Shown here piece by piece: positions 35,832 through 44,483 of a DNA stretch of 48,841 nucleotides. The notes below the pieces were generated by a model. The model was not told the origin of the DNA and did not search any database. It worked only from the letters and a program-made list of their open reading frames with translations. Source of the stretch: an uncultured Armatimonadota bacterium (lineage in GTDB: Bacteria > Armatimonadota > Fimbriimonadia > Fimbriimonadales > Fimbriimonadaceae); assembly GCA_937862825.1 (NCBI GenBank), contig CALMEF010000113.1, positions 1 through 48,841 on the forward strand, in the 5' to 3' direction. Each line of letters begins with the position of its first letter. Position 1 is the first letter of the stretch. Made by a program: the position numbers and the translations under genes.

Positions 35832-37279
35832 TGACGTCTCCTCCCGTAATAATGCCCCAGCATGTTGATCGCGATCGTAAACAGGAAGAGGATCAGGCCC
35901 AAGAGAAAGAGATGTCCGTAATGCGGCATCTCAAACTCGACATTCCCCATTTCAATCCCAATCGTGTCGGGGATGCCCCTCGTTGGTTGACCAATATCGC
36001 TCAACCTTCCCTGCGGCATCGTCGCCGTGCCCCCAGAGAGAATCCACACAATCATGGTCTCACCAATCGCACGCGCAAAGCCGAGCATAATAGCGGCAAC
36101 CAGTCCAGTTCGTGCTGCGGGAAGCAACACCTTGCTGATCTCCTCAGATTTGGTCATTCCCAAAGCGGCTGCGCCGTCGCGTAGAGGGTTGGGCATGCTT
36201 CGCAGAGCGTCTTCCGCTACGGAGATGATCGTTGGCAGGATCAAGACACCCATCATGATTCCGGCCGTTAGGAGGTTGCGCCCGGACTCCATTCTGAGTG
36301 CAGAACCGAACACTCCGACCATGGCAGGTGCAACGAGCATCAGTCCAAAGTAGCCAAGCACCACGGTCGGAACGCTAGCCAACAGTTCAATGACTGGCTT
36401 CAGAATCTCGCGAACCTTGGGGCTCGCTACCTCGCTCAGCCAGACGGAAGTGCCTGCGCCAAGAGGAACCGCGATCGCCAAGCCAATGAGGGTTATCAAC
36501 AACGTGCCCAGCAGAAGCGGCAAGAGCCCGAAGCGAGGATAAGGCAATGTGGGGTCCCAACTCGTACGGAAGAACGCCCCCAGGGTCGCAAAGAAGTTAT
36601 TGGTCTGAGGCTCAGCCTCCAATGCAAACAAGTAGCCATTGGCCCGTTGGTCATCCGATTTGGCAATCCACGTAGGGACCTTTATCTCGCCCTTAGGGTT
36701 CGTCGATAGGTCAACGGAAATCGGATCAAGGGTCACTCCATCAGGGGCACGAACTAGGCGCAGGGTGAGTTTATGCGGCGATAACTTGGGGTCGAAACTT
36801 GCGTCCGGCTCCCACGCGATTCGGATCGCTCTCTCCTTGTATTCGGGCGTGGCATAAGCGCAGAAAAGCATCGTTGTGCCCTCTCCTGCTGACTTATTCA
36901 GTCTCCAATCATCCCGAAAGAGCGTGCCTTTGAAGTTTTTCGGATCGTCGACCAATAGTGTCCCTGTCGCCGTTCCACTTACGCCCGATAACTCCTCAAG
37001 GGTTGGGGCAAAAATCCCATCCTCCTTTTCGTCAACCCCCTCCGCACCCTCAAGATTGCTTGCGAGAAGAGAGGCATTTGGATCCATTCCAACTGGATCT
37101 AATGGAGCCGTATCCCCAGTTTGCGCCGCGACTCTGAACCCAAACCCAAACTTGCGATCAAAGGCAAAACGCGACTCCATCGCCAGGTAGAAACCTAGGC
37201 CGAGAATTGAAACGGCGACAAGGACGGCTGCTGCCGCAACCGCCCTTTCCATTATCCAGTCGCCGATTCGATGTCGCAT
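35819..37279 (-). CDS. pstC: Phosphate ABC transporter permease PstC with a large extracytoplasmic insert
   Basis: 486 residues against about 300-340 for most PstC. TM1 is at about residues 12-33. It is followed by about 200 residues with no membrane helix (roughly 40-235), which must lie outside the cytoplasmic membrane. Then the usual permease core: LLPLLLGTLLITLIG, VWLSEVASPKVRE, PTVVLGYFGLMLV, and the EAA loop DGAAALGMTKSEEISKVLLPAARTGL. The insert contains LTLRLVRAPDGVTLDPI and looks beta-rich; it may contact PstS. ATG at 37279 is eight bases after the pstS stop. Confidence 0.92.
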   Translation of the reverse strand: MRHRIGDWIMERAVAAAAVLVAVSILGLGFYLAMESRFAFDRKFGFGFRVAAQTGDTAPLDPVGMDPNASLLASNLEGAEGVDEKEDGIFAPTLEELSGVSGTATGTLLVDDPKNFKGTLFRDDWRLNKSAGEGTTMLFCAYATPEYKERAIRIAWEPDASFDPKLSPHKLTLRLVRAPDGVTLDPISVDLSTNPKGEIKVPTWIAKSDDQRANGYLFALEAEPQTNNFFATLGAFFRTSWDPTLPYPRFGLLPLLLGTLLITLIGLAIAVPLGAGTSVWLSEVASPKVREILKPVIELLASVPTVVLGYFGLMLVAPAMVGVFGSALRMESGRNLLTAGIMMGVLILPTIISVAEDALRSMPNPLRDGAAALGMTKSEEISKVLLPAARTGLVAAIMLGFARAIGETMIVWILSGGTATMPQGRLSDIGQPTRGIPDTIGIEMGNVEFEMPHYGHLFLLGLILFLFTIAINMLGHYYGRRRQWQH

Positions 37280-37287
37280 TCGGAGGC

Positions 37288-38097
37288 TTACTTAAGGCTG
37301 TAGTAGCCCACTTCCTCCGCGATTCGTTGCCCAGCAGGTGACAAAACGAAGTCGATGAACTTCTTCGTATCTCCACTTGGCTTACCGTTCGTGTAGTAGT
37401 AGAGGTATCGCCAGATTGGATACTTCTTCGATCGAACGTTTTGCTCAGACGGCGCGAAGGCCTCTCCGCCCTTCTTCGCGGAGATGGGCACGAGCCGAAT
37501 GTTCTTCTTGCCCTGGAAGTATGCAACGCCGCCGTAGGCAATGCCGCCATCGGTGCGAGCAACTTCACGCGCCTCTTCACTCGTTGAAGGCATGAATCGG
37601 ACTTGGGGGCCCCAGTTCTGATTCTTCAATACGTTCAGTTGGAAAAACCCATAGGTTCCAGAGTTGCTGTCGCGGCTGAAAACCACGATCGCTTCATCTG
37701 GACCACCCAACTGCTTCCAGTTTGTGATCTGGCCGACGTAGATGCGACGAAGGTCGTCCATCGAGAGCGACTCGATTTTGTTCGACTGGTTGACTGCGAT
37801 GGCCAGACCGTCCAAACAGACCGGAATCTCATTGGCAATGGATCCACGGCTTCGAGCGCTTCGAATTTCGCTTTCTCGCATCGGACGGCTGGAGGCACAA
37901 ATGTCGGCCACGCCATTGATGAACGCTCGAATTCCGATACTCGAACCTCCTCCAGTGACGGCGACACTGCCACCAGTTGTCTTCCCGTACGCTTCAGCCC
38001 ATCGTTGGTTGACAACCAATAGGGTGTCCGAACCCTTCACGGATACGGTGCCAAGGGACTTGCCAATGGCTAATGCTGCTACTGCTTCAAGAATCAT
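37288..38097 (-). CDS. pstS: Phosphate-binding protein PstS
   Basis: 269 residues. Family motifs include VSVKGSDTLLVVNQRWAEAY, GGGSSIGIRAFINGVADI (phosphate-binding loop), SRPM, and SRDSNSGTYGFFQ with the conserved Ser/Thr ligands. The N-terminus MILEAVAALAIGKSLG is hydrophobic but has no Lys or Arg before the core and has a Glu at position 4. An in-frame TAG lies just upstream, so no longer version exists. It is a poor Sec signal for a protein expected in the periplasm. The ribosome site AGGAG precedes the ATG. It follows the porin with about 30 bases between. Confidence 0.93.
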   Translation of the reverse strand: MILEAVAALAIGKSLGTVSVKGSDTLLVVNQRWAEAYGKTTGGSVAVTGGGSSIGIRAFINGVADICASSRPMRESEIRSARSRGSIANEIPVCLDGLAIAVNQSNKIESLSMDDLRRIYVGQITNWKQLGGPDEAIVVFSRDSNSGTYGFFQLNVLKNQNWGPQVRFMPSTSEEAREVARTDGGIAYGGVAYFQGKKNIRLVPISAKKGGEAFAPSEQNVRSKKYPIWRYLYYYTNGKPSGDTKKFIDFVLSPAGQRIAEEVGYYSLK

Positions 38098-38128
38098 TGA
38101 TGTGTTCTCCTATTCCTCAAGGTCATTC

Positions 38129-39625
38129 CTAGAGCCTGTACTGGACTCGAAGGGTCCAGACATTGTTCTTGGAGTTGAATGGCTGCTCACGATTCCACTC
38201 GTGGGCCAAGGTCAGGCGGGCGCCGGGGTTGATGTAGTAGGTGTAGCCGAGCCCGAAAGTCGACACGGTGTTGCTACCGGTTCCAGTATCTGGATCAAAC
38301 TCGTCGTATCGAGCGGTGATCGCATTTCGATAGTTCACGTTGAACGTGGCTTGAAGTTGGTAGCCACGCATGTTGGTCTTTCCAAGCGCAACGGGGACAC
38401 CGCTGTTCAACGTGGGATTTCGGTCAGAGCCGAACATCATTTCGCCGCGCAACGTGAGTTCAGGGAACAGGAATCCTACATACGTTCCATCAAGGTAGAT
38501 GAACCGACGTTGATTGGAGGCGATCGCTGGAACAATCGTATTGCGAACTTCGCCGCTGTCAATCGTTCCGTTGTTGTTGCTGTCCGTCCAAACCGTTGTT
38601 GTTCTTGACGCGACTGCTGCGCGATCGCCGACAAGAGCAGAAATGCCGAAATCGAACGTCGTTGCTTGGTAACGAAGTCCGCCATGAAAAGCCAGGTGGG
38701 TTCCGTCCAAGTTACCGAAACGGTTTTGGTCGGTTTGTTGCGGATCGTTGACCGAAAGCGCATTCCACACGCCCGCATGAGCAAAGAGGTTCTTGGTCAG
38801 ACCGTACTTGGCATATACGCCACGGCCTCGCTCACCGTTGAACATGATGCGGTTGTAGGAAGCGCGTTCTGGCATTTCGCGTTCACTCGATGACCGCTCC
38901 AACTCGTAACCGAGAGGAATCGGCTGTTGTCCGGCTAAAACCTGAATGCCAACTTGAGTATCCGAAGGGACGATATCCCACTGGATCTGTGCGTCCTTAA
39001 GTTCGGCCGTTTGTCTTTGGCTACCTGCAGAAACGTCGAATGACAATTTGGCCTGAGTCCGCGGGTCAATTCGGTTTGTCGTGCTTAGACGAAACCTTCG
39101 CATGGCAAAACCATCATTGTTCGTTCGTGGTCGACCACCCAAACTGTTGGGGCCTTCCTCGGTATCCGTGAACTGAAACTGAACGTAGTTCCCCCATGTC
39201 GCTCGCTTGAGGTTCTCGACATCACCGATCAGTACGGGCATGCTCTCGTTTTGCCCCTCAATCCAACCCTTGATGTCGTCGATCTCTTCCTGCATCTTCT
39301 TCAACTGTTCGTTGATCTTCTGCAGTTCTTGAACCATCTCTTGAAGCGCCTTTACGCTTTCGTCGCTGGTAACCGAGCCCGACTTTGCCAACTCGGCCAT
39401 CTTGCTCGTGACCTCGTTCGCTTTGGACCGAAGCGCCGCCATCTCTTCCCCCTTCTTGGCGATCACTTCAGCAGCCTTCTTCTTCGACTGCTCGACCTTT
39501 GGCCGTTGATCCTGCGTACTCTGCTGTAAAACTCCCTCTGTGGAAGGAATAGTAGTCGCCGCTGCTTGAGCGGCCGGACCAGCGAAAACCGCGCTGAATC
39601 CTAGAAATAGTAGTGCCCTCTTCAT
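38129..39625 (-). CDS. Phosphate-selective porin (OprP/OprO type)
   Basis: 498 residues. A signal peptide covers about 1-22 (AAQA). A coiled-coil of about 75 residues follows (roughly 45-120, LQEMVQELQKINEQLKKMQEE), as in other OprO/OprP-like proteins that reach to the cell wall. The rest is a beta barrel with many alternating strands, ending with aromatic-rich WTLRVQYRL. NYVQFQFTDTEEGPN and ALRRFRLS-like FAMRRFRLSTTNR mark the family. A DxNxNGxIDxxE loop near residue 348 looks like a calcium EF-hand. It opens the phosphate operon behind a Pho-box-like site. Confidence 0.88.
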   Translation of the reverse strand: MKRALLFLGFSAVFAGPAAQAAATTIPSTEGVLQQSTQDQRPKVEQSKKKAAEVIAKKGEEMAALRSKANEVTSKMAELAKSGSVTSDESVKALQEMVQELQKINEQLKKMQEEIDDIKGWIEGQNESMPVLIGDVENLKRATWGNYVQFQFTDTEEGPNSLGGRPRTNNDGFAMRRFRLSTTNRIDPRTQAKLSFDVSAGSQRQTAELKDAQIQWDIVPSDTQVGIQVLAGQQPIPLGYELERSSSEREMPERASYNRIMFNGERGRGVYAKYGLTKNLFAHAGVWNALSVNDPQQTDQNRFGNLDGTHLAFHGGLRYQATTFDFGISALVGDRAAVASRTTTVWTDSNNNGTIDSGEVRNTIVPAIASNQRRFIYLDGTYVGFLFPELTLRGEMMFGSDRNPTLNSGVPVALGKTNMRGYQLQATFNVNYRNAITARYDEFDPDTGTGSNTVSTFGLGYTYYINPGARLTLAHEWNREQPFNSKNNVWTLRVQYRL

Positions 39626-39668
39626 CGTTGTTGACGACCTCTCGTCGGATGAAATGGTGATGGCGGAG

Positions 39669-39696
39669 TGTTAACAAATGGTTAGGCAAATGTTAA
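39669..39696 (-). promoter_or_regulatory. Pho-box-like operator of the phosphate operon
   Basis: Read on the minus strand: TTAACA-TTTGC-CTAACC-ATTTG-TTAACA, three six-base units at an exact 11-base period. Bacillus-type PhoP boxes are tandem TTAACA-like hexamers at this spacing. The site lies 44 bases upstream of the porin ATG and faces it. A -10 in between is not obvious. The same gap also carries the beta-mannosidase start side. Confidence 0.75.
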
Positions 39697-39775
39697 GGGG
39701 GCATTAGCGCCTTAATATTGCGAGTTTTCGACCATACTTTCATTTCTGATTAGTCGTTCTCTGCATCAGGGTTGG

Positions 39776-42118
39776 ATGGTCCGACCAGTTTGTGCGGGAG
39801 TGGGATTCCCGCAAATGCATCGTCACGCCGTGCCTTGGTTGCCTGCGGTTGTCCCCGGACACGTCCACGAGGCGCTGATCGCCAATCGCGTGATCCGAGA
39901 TCCCTTTGATGGACTTCACGAAGTCGGTGCTGAGTGGGTGGATGAAACCGATTGGGAGTATTCACTTGAGTTTGATTGGCAGCCCTCCGATCATCAGCCC
40001 TTTCGAGTGTTGCGATTTGAATGCCTAGACACCGTGTGCGAGGTTGAACTCAACGGCCAATTTTTGGGACATGCCGCCAATATGTTCCTGCCGGTGGAAT
40101 ACGACGTCACCCAATTGCTCAACCCTGGAACCAACAGGCTTAAAGTACGTTTCAAGTCCGCTGTTCAAGAAGGGATCAAGTTGCGTCGAGCCTATTTTGA
40201 GCAGGAGGGTCTCCCTTGGAGTACCGATTGGTTTGACGAACGTGCCTTCGTTCGCAAAGCGCAGTACATGACGGGCTGGGACTGGGGGCCCCGACTTGTT
40301 TCATGCGGAATACCCGGGACAGTGAGCCTGATTGAGTATGAATCGCGGATATCCCGAGTAAGTTTCCTACAAGAGCGTCGATCTGATGGTCACTTTGAAG
40401 TCTGGGCAGAGGGCCTGCTCACGGGTTCCCAGATTGAGCAGGTGAACATAAACGGACAGCACGTTCGCTTTGGCGATCGAGTCGTCATGCCGCCAGAACT
40501 CTGGTGGCCTGCCCATGAAGGACCGCAGACGCTTCATGAAGTTTCCGTGCAGGCGGGCAACCATCGAATTGAGAAGCGAATAGGACTTCGAACGATCCGC
40601 TTGCTTCGCGAGAGGGATGAGCAGGGTCAGTCCTTCGAGTTTGAGGTTAATGGAAGGGTCCTGTGGGCGAGAGGAGCCAACTGGATTCCCGATGATGCCT
40701 TCGTTGGACGCGTTGATGTGAAAGGGCTCGCCGACCGAATCGCCTCATACCAAAGCCTTGGGATCAACATGCTTCGAGTTTGGGGTGGCGGTTTCTATGA
40801 GTCAGAGTCGTTCTACGATGCTTGTGATGCTCATGGAATCTTGGCCTGGCAGGACTTTCCCTTTGCCTGCAGTTACTATCCCGAGAATCAGGAGTTCCTT
40901 GACGCGGTGGAGGCCGAAGCCGAATCTCAGGTTTACCGCCTTCGAGACCGGACTTCACTCGCCCTTTGGTGCGGAAACAACGAGAACGAGATCATGTGGG
41001 TCCAGCGCTGGGGAGGTGATTCGGCTCCGGCAAAATACTACGGGGAAGACATCTATCGTCACCTGCTCCCGCGGGTCGTCGAACGGCTCTCGCCGTCAAC
41101 GCCATACTTAAGGTCAAGCCCTATTGGCATCTTCGAAGAAGGTCCAATGTTTGGCGACTCTCACTATTGGGATGTATGGCACGGTCGCGGAGACTGGGTG
41201 CATTATCAGGACTCTCATACGCGCTTTTCCTCGGAATACGGCTTCGCGTCGTCGTGCTCGCTGGCAGCATGGGCGACTTGTGGTGGCGAACTTGATGATC
41301 CGCATGGCCCAGTGGTTCGCTGGCACGACAAGACCAAGAAGGGACATGAAGTGTTCCACGGGTACGTTGAGTTACATTATCCGAAGAGCGGGAGCCTTGA
41401 GGACTGGGTCTATTTCAGCCAGTTGAATCAACGAGACGCCATGCGACATGCCATAGAGCACTATCGTCGATCCGATTATTGTCGCGGCTCACTCATATGG
41501 CAAATGAACGACTGCTGGCCCGTCCAAAGTTGGGCACTCGAAGACTACTCCCGACTGCTCAAACCCGCAGGCCACGAGTTAAAACGAGTGTATGCCCAGC
41601 ATCTCGTAAGTATCGTGCTGTTAACTGACTCAGCTGAAGTGTGGCTGATCAATGACTCGCAGCAGACGTTGAACGAACAAGTTTCCTGTCGACTAGTGAG
41701 CACGCTGACCGGAGAAGAACTGCTGAGCGTGAAGTTCGAGACCCTTGTCGGGCCTGGTGAGCGGAAGCGAATCGGGGCCATACCCTTCGGGAACCTTGAA
41801 CGGTCAACCACTGCAGTCAGCGCACGAATAGACAATCAAGATGCTACGGAGACCTGGCGATGGCTACAGGAGCCCAAAGACATGCAATTCCTCACTCCGC
41901 AGATCACGATGGAGTACGCGAGGGGCAAAATGGCGCTTCATGTCAAGGGCTTTGCCGCCGATCTGGTCGTGTGGGATGAAGATGATCCCTATCGCGTCAT
42001 CTCTGCTCGAACTGGACTTCCAGGTTGGTGCGCGCAGACGATCGCCAATGGTAGCGCGCATTTTGAAATGAGGGCGCAACCGACTGGTTTGAGATTCAGA
42101 GTTCTTGGGATGACCTAA
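39776..42118 (+). CDS. Beta-mannosidase-like glycoside hydrolase, family GH2
   Basis: 780 residues. The order is a jelly-roll sugar-binding domain (VPGHVHEALI, then FRVLRFECLDTVCEVELNG), a beta-sandwich, then the (beta/alpha)8 barrel. It carries the general acid/base Glu in LWCGNNENEI and the nucleophile Glu in FSSEYGF. QMNDCWPVQSW is typical of beta-mannosidases. There is no signal peptide, so it acts in the cytoplasm on imported oligosaccharides. The ATG at 39776 may be slightly late: the family's conserved Gly-Trp sits directly before it, in frame, and a CTG at 39761 could be the true start. It is divergent from the porin. Confidence 0.9.
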   Translation: MVRPVCAGVGFPQMHRHAVPWLPAVVPGHVHEALIANRVIRDPFDGLHEVGAEWVDETDWEYSLEFDWQPSDHQPFRVLRFECLDTVCEVELNGQFLGHAANMFLPVEYDVTQLLNPGTNRLKVRFKSAVQEGIKLRRAYFEQEGLPWSTDWFDERAFVRKAQYMTGWDWGPRLVSCGIPGTVSLIEYESRISRVSFLQERRSDGHFEVWAEGLLTGSQIEQVNINGQHVRFGDRVVMPPELWWPAHEGPQTLHEVSVQAGNHRIEKRIGLRTIRLLRERDEQGQSFEFEVNGRVLWARGANWIPDDAFVGRVDVKGLADRIASYQSLGINMLRVWGGGFYESESFYDACDAHGILAWQDFPFACSYYPENQEFLDAVEAEAESQVYRLRDRTSLALWCGNNENEIMWVQRWGGDSAPAKYYGEDIYRHLLPRVVERLSPSTPYLRSSPIGIFEEGPMFGDSHYWDVWHGRGDWVHYQDSHTRFSSEYGFASSCSLAAWATCGGELDDPHGPVVRWHDKTKKGHEVFHGYVELHYPKSGSLEDWVYFSQLNQRDAMRHAIEHYRRSDYCRGSLIWQMNDCWPVQSWALEDYSRLLKPAGHELKRVYAQHLVSIVLLTDSAEVWLINDSQQTLNEQVSCRLVSTLTGEELLSVKFETLVGPGERKRIGAIPFGNLERSTTAVSARIDNQDATETWRWLQEPKDMQFLTPQITMEYARGKMALHVKGFAADLVVWDEDDPYRVISARTGLPGWCAQTIANGSAHFEMRAQPTGLRFRVLGMT

Positions 42119-42161
42119 AGACTTCGCCCAAGATGCCGATAACCTAACCAGGAGTTCCTAG

Positions 42162-42566
42162 TTGGCATCGAAGAACGCAGCATTTGAGTATCGCAAGCAA
42201 GCCGTTGGTGGGGCGTCGCCTCTCCAACTTGTCATCATGCTTTATGACGGCGCGATTCGTTTCATGGAGGCGGGCAAACAAGCGATGGCCCATGGAGACT
42301 TGCCGGGCCAGAACGACAACCTGCAGCGCGCCCAGAAGATTGTCCTTGAGTTGATGTCGTGCCTTGATATGGCGAAAGGCGGTGAGATTGCGTCCAATCT
42401 TCTCGCTCTCTACACCTACATCGTTAACGAGCTCGTTGAGGCCAATGTCGCAGACAACCCCGAGTGCATCGAGCGCTGTATCAAGATACTGAGCGATTTG
42501 CGATCGGGCTGGAGTGGCATCGAACAAGCAACACATCAAGACCATGAACAACCCATCGCCGCATGA
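42162..42566 (+). CDS. fliS: Flagellar export chaperone FliS
   Basis: 134 residues from TTG at 42162, preceded by AGGAG. FliS binds the C-terminus of flagellin and keeps it from polymerising before export. Family features: FEYRKQAVGGASPLQLVIMLYDGAIRFM near the N-terminus, DNLQRAQKIVLELMSCLD and LLALYTYIVNELVEAN. The C-terminus overlaps the next gene by 23 bases. No flagellin or fliD gene is nearby. Confidence 0.94.
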   Translation: MASKNAAFEYRKQAVGGASPLQLVIMLYDGAIRFMEAGKQAMAHGDLPGQNDNLQRAQKIVLELMSCLDMAKGGEIASNLLALYTYIVNELVEANVADNPECIERCIKILSDLRSGWSGIEQATHQDHEQPIAA

Positions 42567-42864
42567 ACTCGGTCAACGAGTCCTTTTGCTTACTTTGGCA
42601 CTTCAAGTCGCCGTGGAAGCCGAAAACTGGGATGAAGTTGATACGCTCATAAAAAGTCGAGAAGAGGCTATTGACAACTGCCGGGGACTGAAACTCGAAG
42701 AGGGCCTTTGGCAACAAATCCGAACGTCAGAAGCAAAAGCATTTGAAGGGCTGATGCGCCAACGCGGCTCACTCTTAGCCTCAATCGAATCTGGGCAAAA
42801 GGCTGTTACCATGCGAAGGGCCTATGGCTCCGCCACCGATTCAGCAAGCCTCGCTGATTATTGA
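42544..42864 (+). CDS. FliT-like flagellar chaperone
   Basis: 106 residues from ATG at 42544, overlapping fliS. Predicted all alpha-helical. The pattern TLALQVAVEAENWDEVDTLIKSREEAID resembles the FliT/FlgN type, where a W-D-E-V helix turn is followed by R-E-x-x-I. In other bacteria fliT follows fliS and encodes the chaperone for the filament cap FliD and an FlhDC inhibitor. The assignment rests on position and weak similarity. Confidence 0.65.
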   Translation: MNNPSPHELGQRVLLLTLALQVAVEAENWDEVDTLIKSREEAIDNCRGLKLEEGLWQQIRTSEAKAFEGLMRQRGSLLASIESGQKAVTMRRAYGSATDSASLADY

Positions 42865-42932
42865 CCTGGTGTTTGTACCAACATTGAGAACTTTCTTATA
42901 TCTTTCTTACGACTAGAAGTTGGAGGAAGTTT

Positions 42933-44483
42933 TTGGCTAGCGGTTGGGGGGAGATTGTAAATTTTCATGCTATTGGCCTGCATCTCGTTTGGATAAATGC
43001 GATGCTGCTACCAAGCGGCAAGGTTTTGATGTACTCGCGGAACCCCGCGACTGAAAACGGGAACACACACTCAACGTTTGCATACACCTGGGACGCCTCG
43101 ACTGCCACCGCGACACCGGTTCCTGCCCACAACCCCATGTCAGATATGTTCTGCTCGGGCATGGTTGTCCTCCCGGACGGTCGGGTGTTCGCCGCAGGAG
43201 GGCACATAGCCGATGACACCGGGACCCTCCACACGAACCTGTTCAATACGCTGACGAATCAGTGGGTACGGGGTCCATATATGGCATATCCACGTTGGTA
43301 TCCTACGTGCACAACGCTCCCGGATGGCCGGGTGTTCATTGCTTCGGGCACCATGACGCCGTCCACTGGAGCGGCACCAGTTCCGGAAATTTACGATCCG
43401 AAGACAAATCGCGTATTTGAAGTTCCTAGCGCCACGATGCGTCAACACTACTATCCATTTCACTTCGTCGCTCCGAACGGCAAGTTGTTTTGGGCTGGCG
43501 GCGGGAACCAGACCTACATGAACAATGGAAAGGTGAGCCGTTTCCTGAATCTAGCGACCATGCAATGGGAGCCAATGCTCGAAACAGCCGAAGCAGGCAC
43601 CAAGTACGGCTCAGCAGTCATGTATGAACCAGGCAAGATTCTCAAAAGCGGTGGTAAGAACGCTCGAGTTTACGGCGGACCCGAAGAGGTTTTCCGACCT
43701 AGCACGGCAGCCGCAGACTTGATAGACCTCAATCTTCCCAATCCAAAGTGGGTATCAAAGCAGTCAGGAAAATCGGTCCAGCCGATGAACTTCAATCGTT
43801 GGCAACACACGCTCACCGTTCTTCCTGACGGAACCGTCTTCTGCAATGGAGGAACGAATCGTGTCTACTCGGGTGCCGAGCCAGAGATGTCCGGTGACCA
43901 AAACTACACGCAGGCAGAATTGTTTACTCCCGGGACTGACTCTGACGGACAGCCGACGGGCACTTGGACGTTGCTACCTGGCAATGCACAACGGCCCCGT
44001 TGGTATCACTCCACTCAGTTGTTGTTGCCGGATGGTCGGATCCTCACGATGGGTGGCGACAACTCCTCGAAACCTCCAGTCCCGCACGATCAAGAACTTG
44101 CGCAGTATTACTACCCTCCTTACTTCGACCTATACAGTTCAATCCTCCCCCAGCCACAAATCCCGTCCTGTCCGCCACAAATACGTTACGGCACGAAGTT
44201 TCGGGTTGCTCATGATGCCAACTTGACCAATCCTGCACCTAAGGCTGCTCTCATCGCACTCGGAAGCGTAACCCACGGATTTGACATGAACCAAAGGCTT
44301 GTCTGGCTTCCGTACGATCATCTGAAGAAGGAACTGGCCGCGCCAGTTAGCCCAAACATAGCTCCGCCAGGCTACTACATGCTGTTTCTACTTGATCGGC
44401 GGGGAGACAGTGGCGCACTTGCACCTTCAAAGGCATCAATCGTTCGGGTGATGTCGGCACCGACTTCCGGGGCTATGCCCTAA
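42933..44483 (+). CDS. Galactose-oxidase-like copper radical oxidase (kelch propeller, DUF1929)
   Basis: 516 residues from TTG at 42933, with TTGGAGGAAG seven bases upstream. Kelch-type propeller blades (GMVVLPDGRVFAAGGH, TLPDGRVFIASG, VLPDGTVFCNGG, LLPDGRILTMGGD) followed by a C-terminal DUF1929 domain. The Cys-Tyr cofactor and copper-site motifs are recognisable: FCSGMV (Cys), PRWYPTC (Tyr), RWYHS (Tyr, His) and SVTHGFDMNQR (His). Such enzymes oxidise primary alcohols or aldehydes to make hydrogen peroxide. Family members are normally secreted, yet no signal peptide is visible and none appears in frame upstream. The end overlaps the nitrilase gene by 11 bases (convergent). Confidence 0.85.
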   Translation: MASGWGEIVNFHAIGLHLVWINAMLLPSGKVLMYSRNPATENGNTHSTFAYTWDASTATATPVPAHNPMSDMFCSGMVVLPDGRVFAAGGHIADDTGTLHTNLFNTLTNQWVRGPYMAYPRWYPTCTTLPDGRVFIASGTMTPSTGAAPVPEIYDPKTNRVFEVPSATMRQHYYPFHFVAPNGKLFWAGGGNQTYMNNGKVSRFLNLATMQWEPMLETAEAGTKYGSAVMYEPGKILKSGGKNARVYGGPEEVFRPSTAAADLIDLNLPNPKWVSKQSGKSVQPMNFNRWQHTLTVLPDGTVFCNGGTNRVYSGAEPEMSGDQNYTQAELFTPGTDSDGQPTGTWTLLPGNAQRPRWYHSTQLLLPDGRILTMGGDNSSKPPVPHDQELAQYYYPPYFDLYSSILPQPQIPSCPPQIRYGTKFRVAHDANLTNPAPKAALIALGSVTHGFDMNQRLVWLPYDHLKKELAAPVSPNIAPPGYYMLFLLDRRGDSGALAPSKASIVRVMSAPTSGAMP

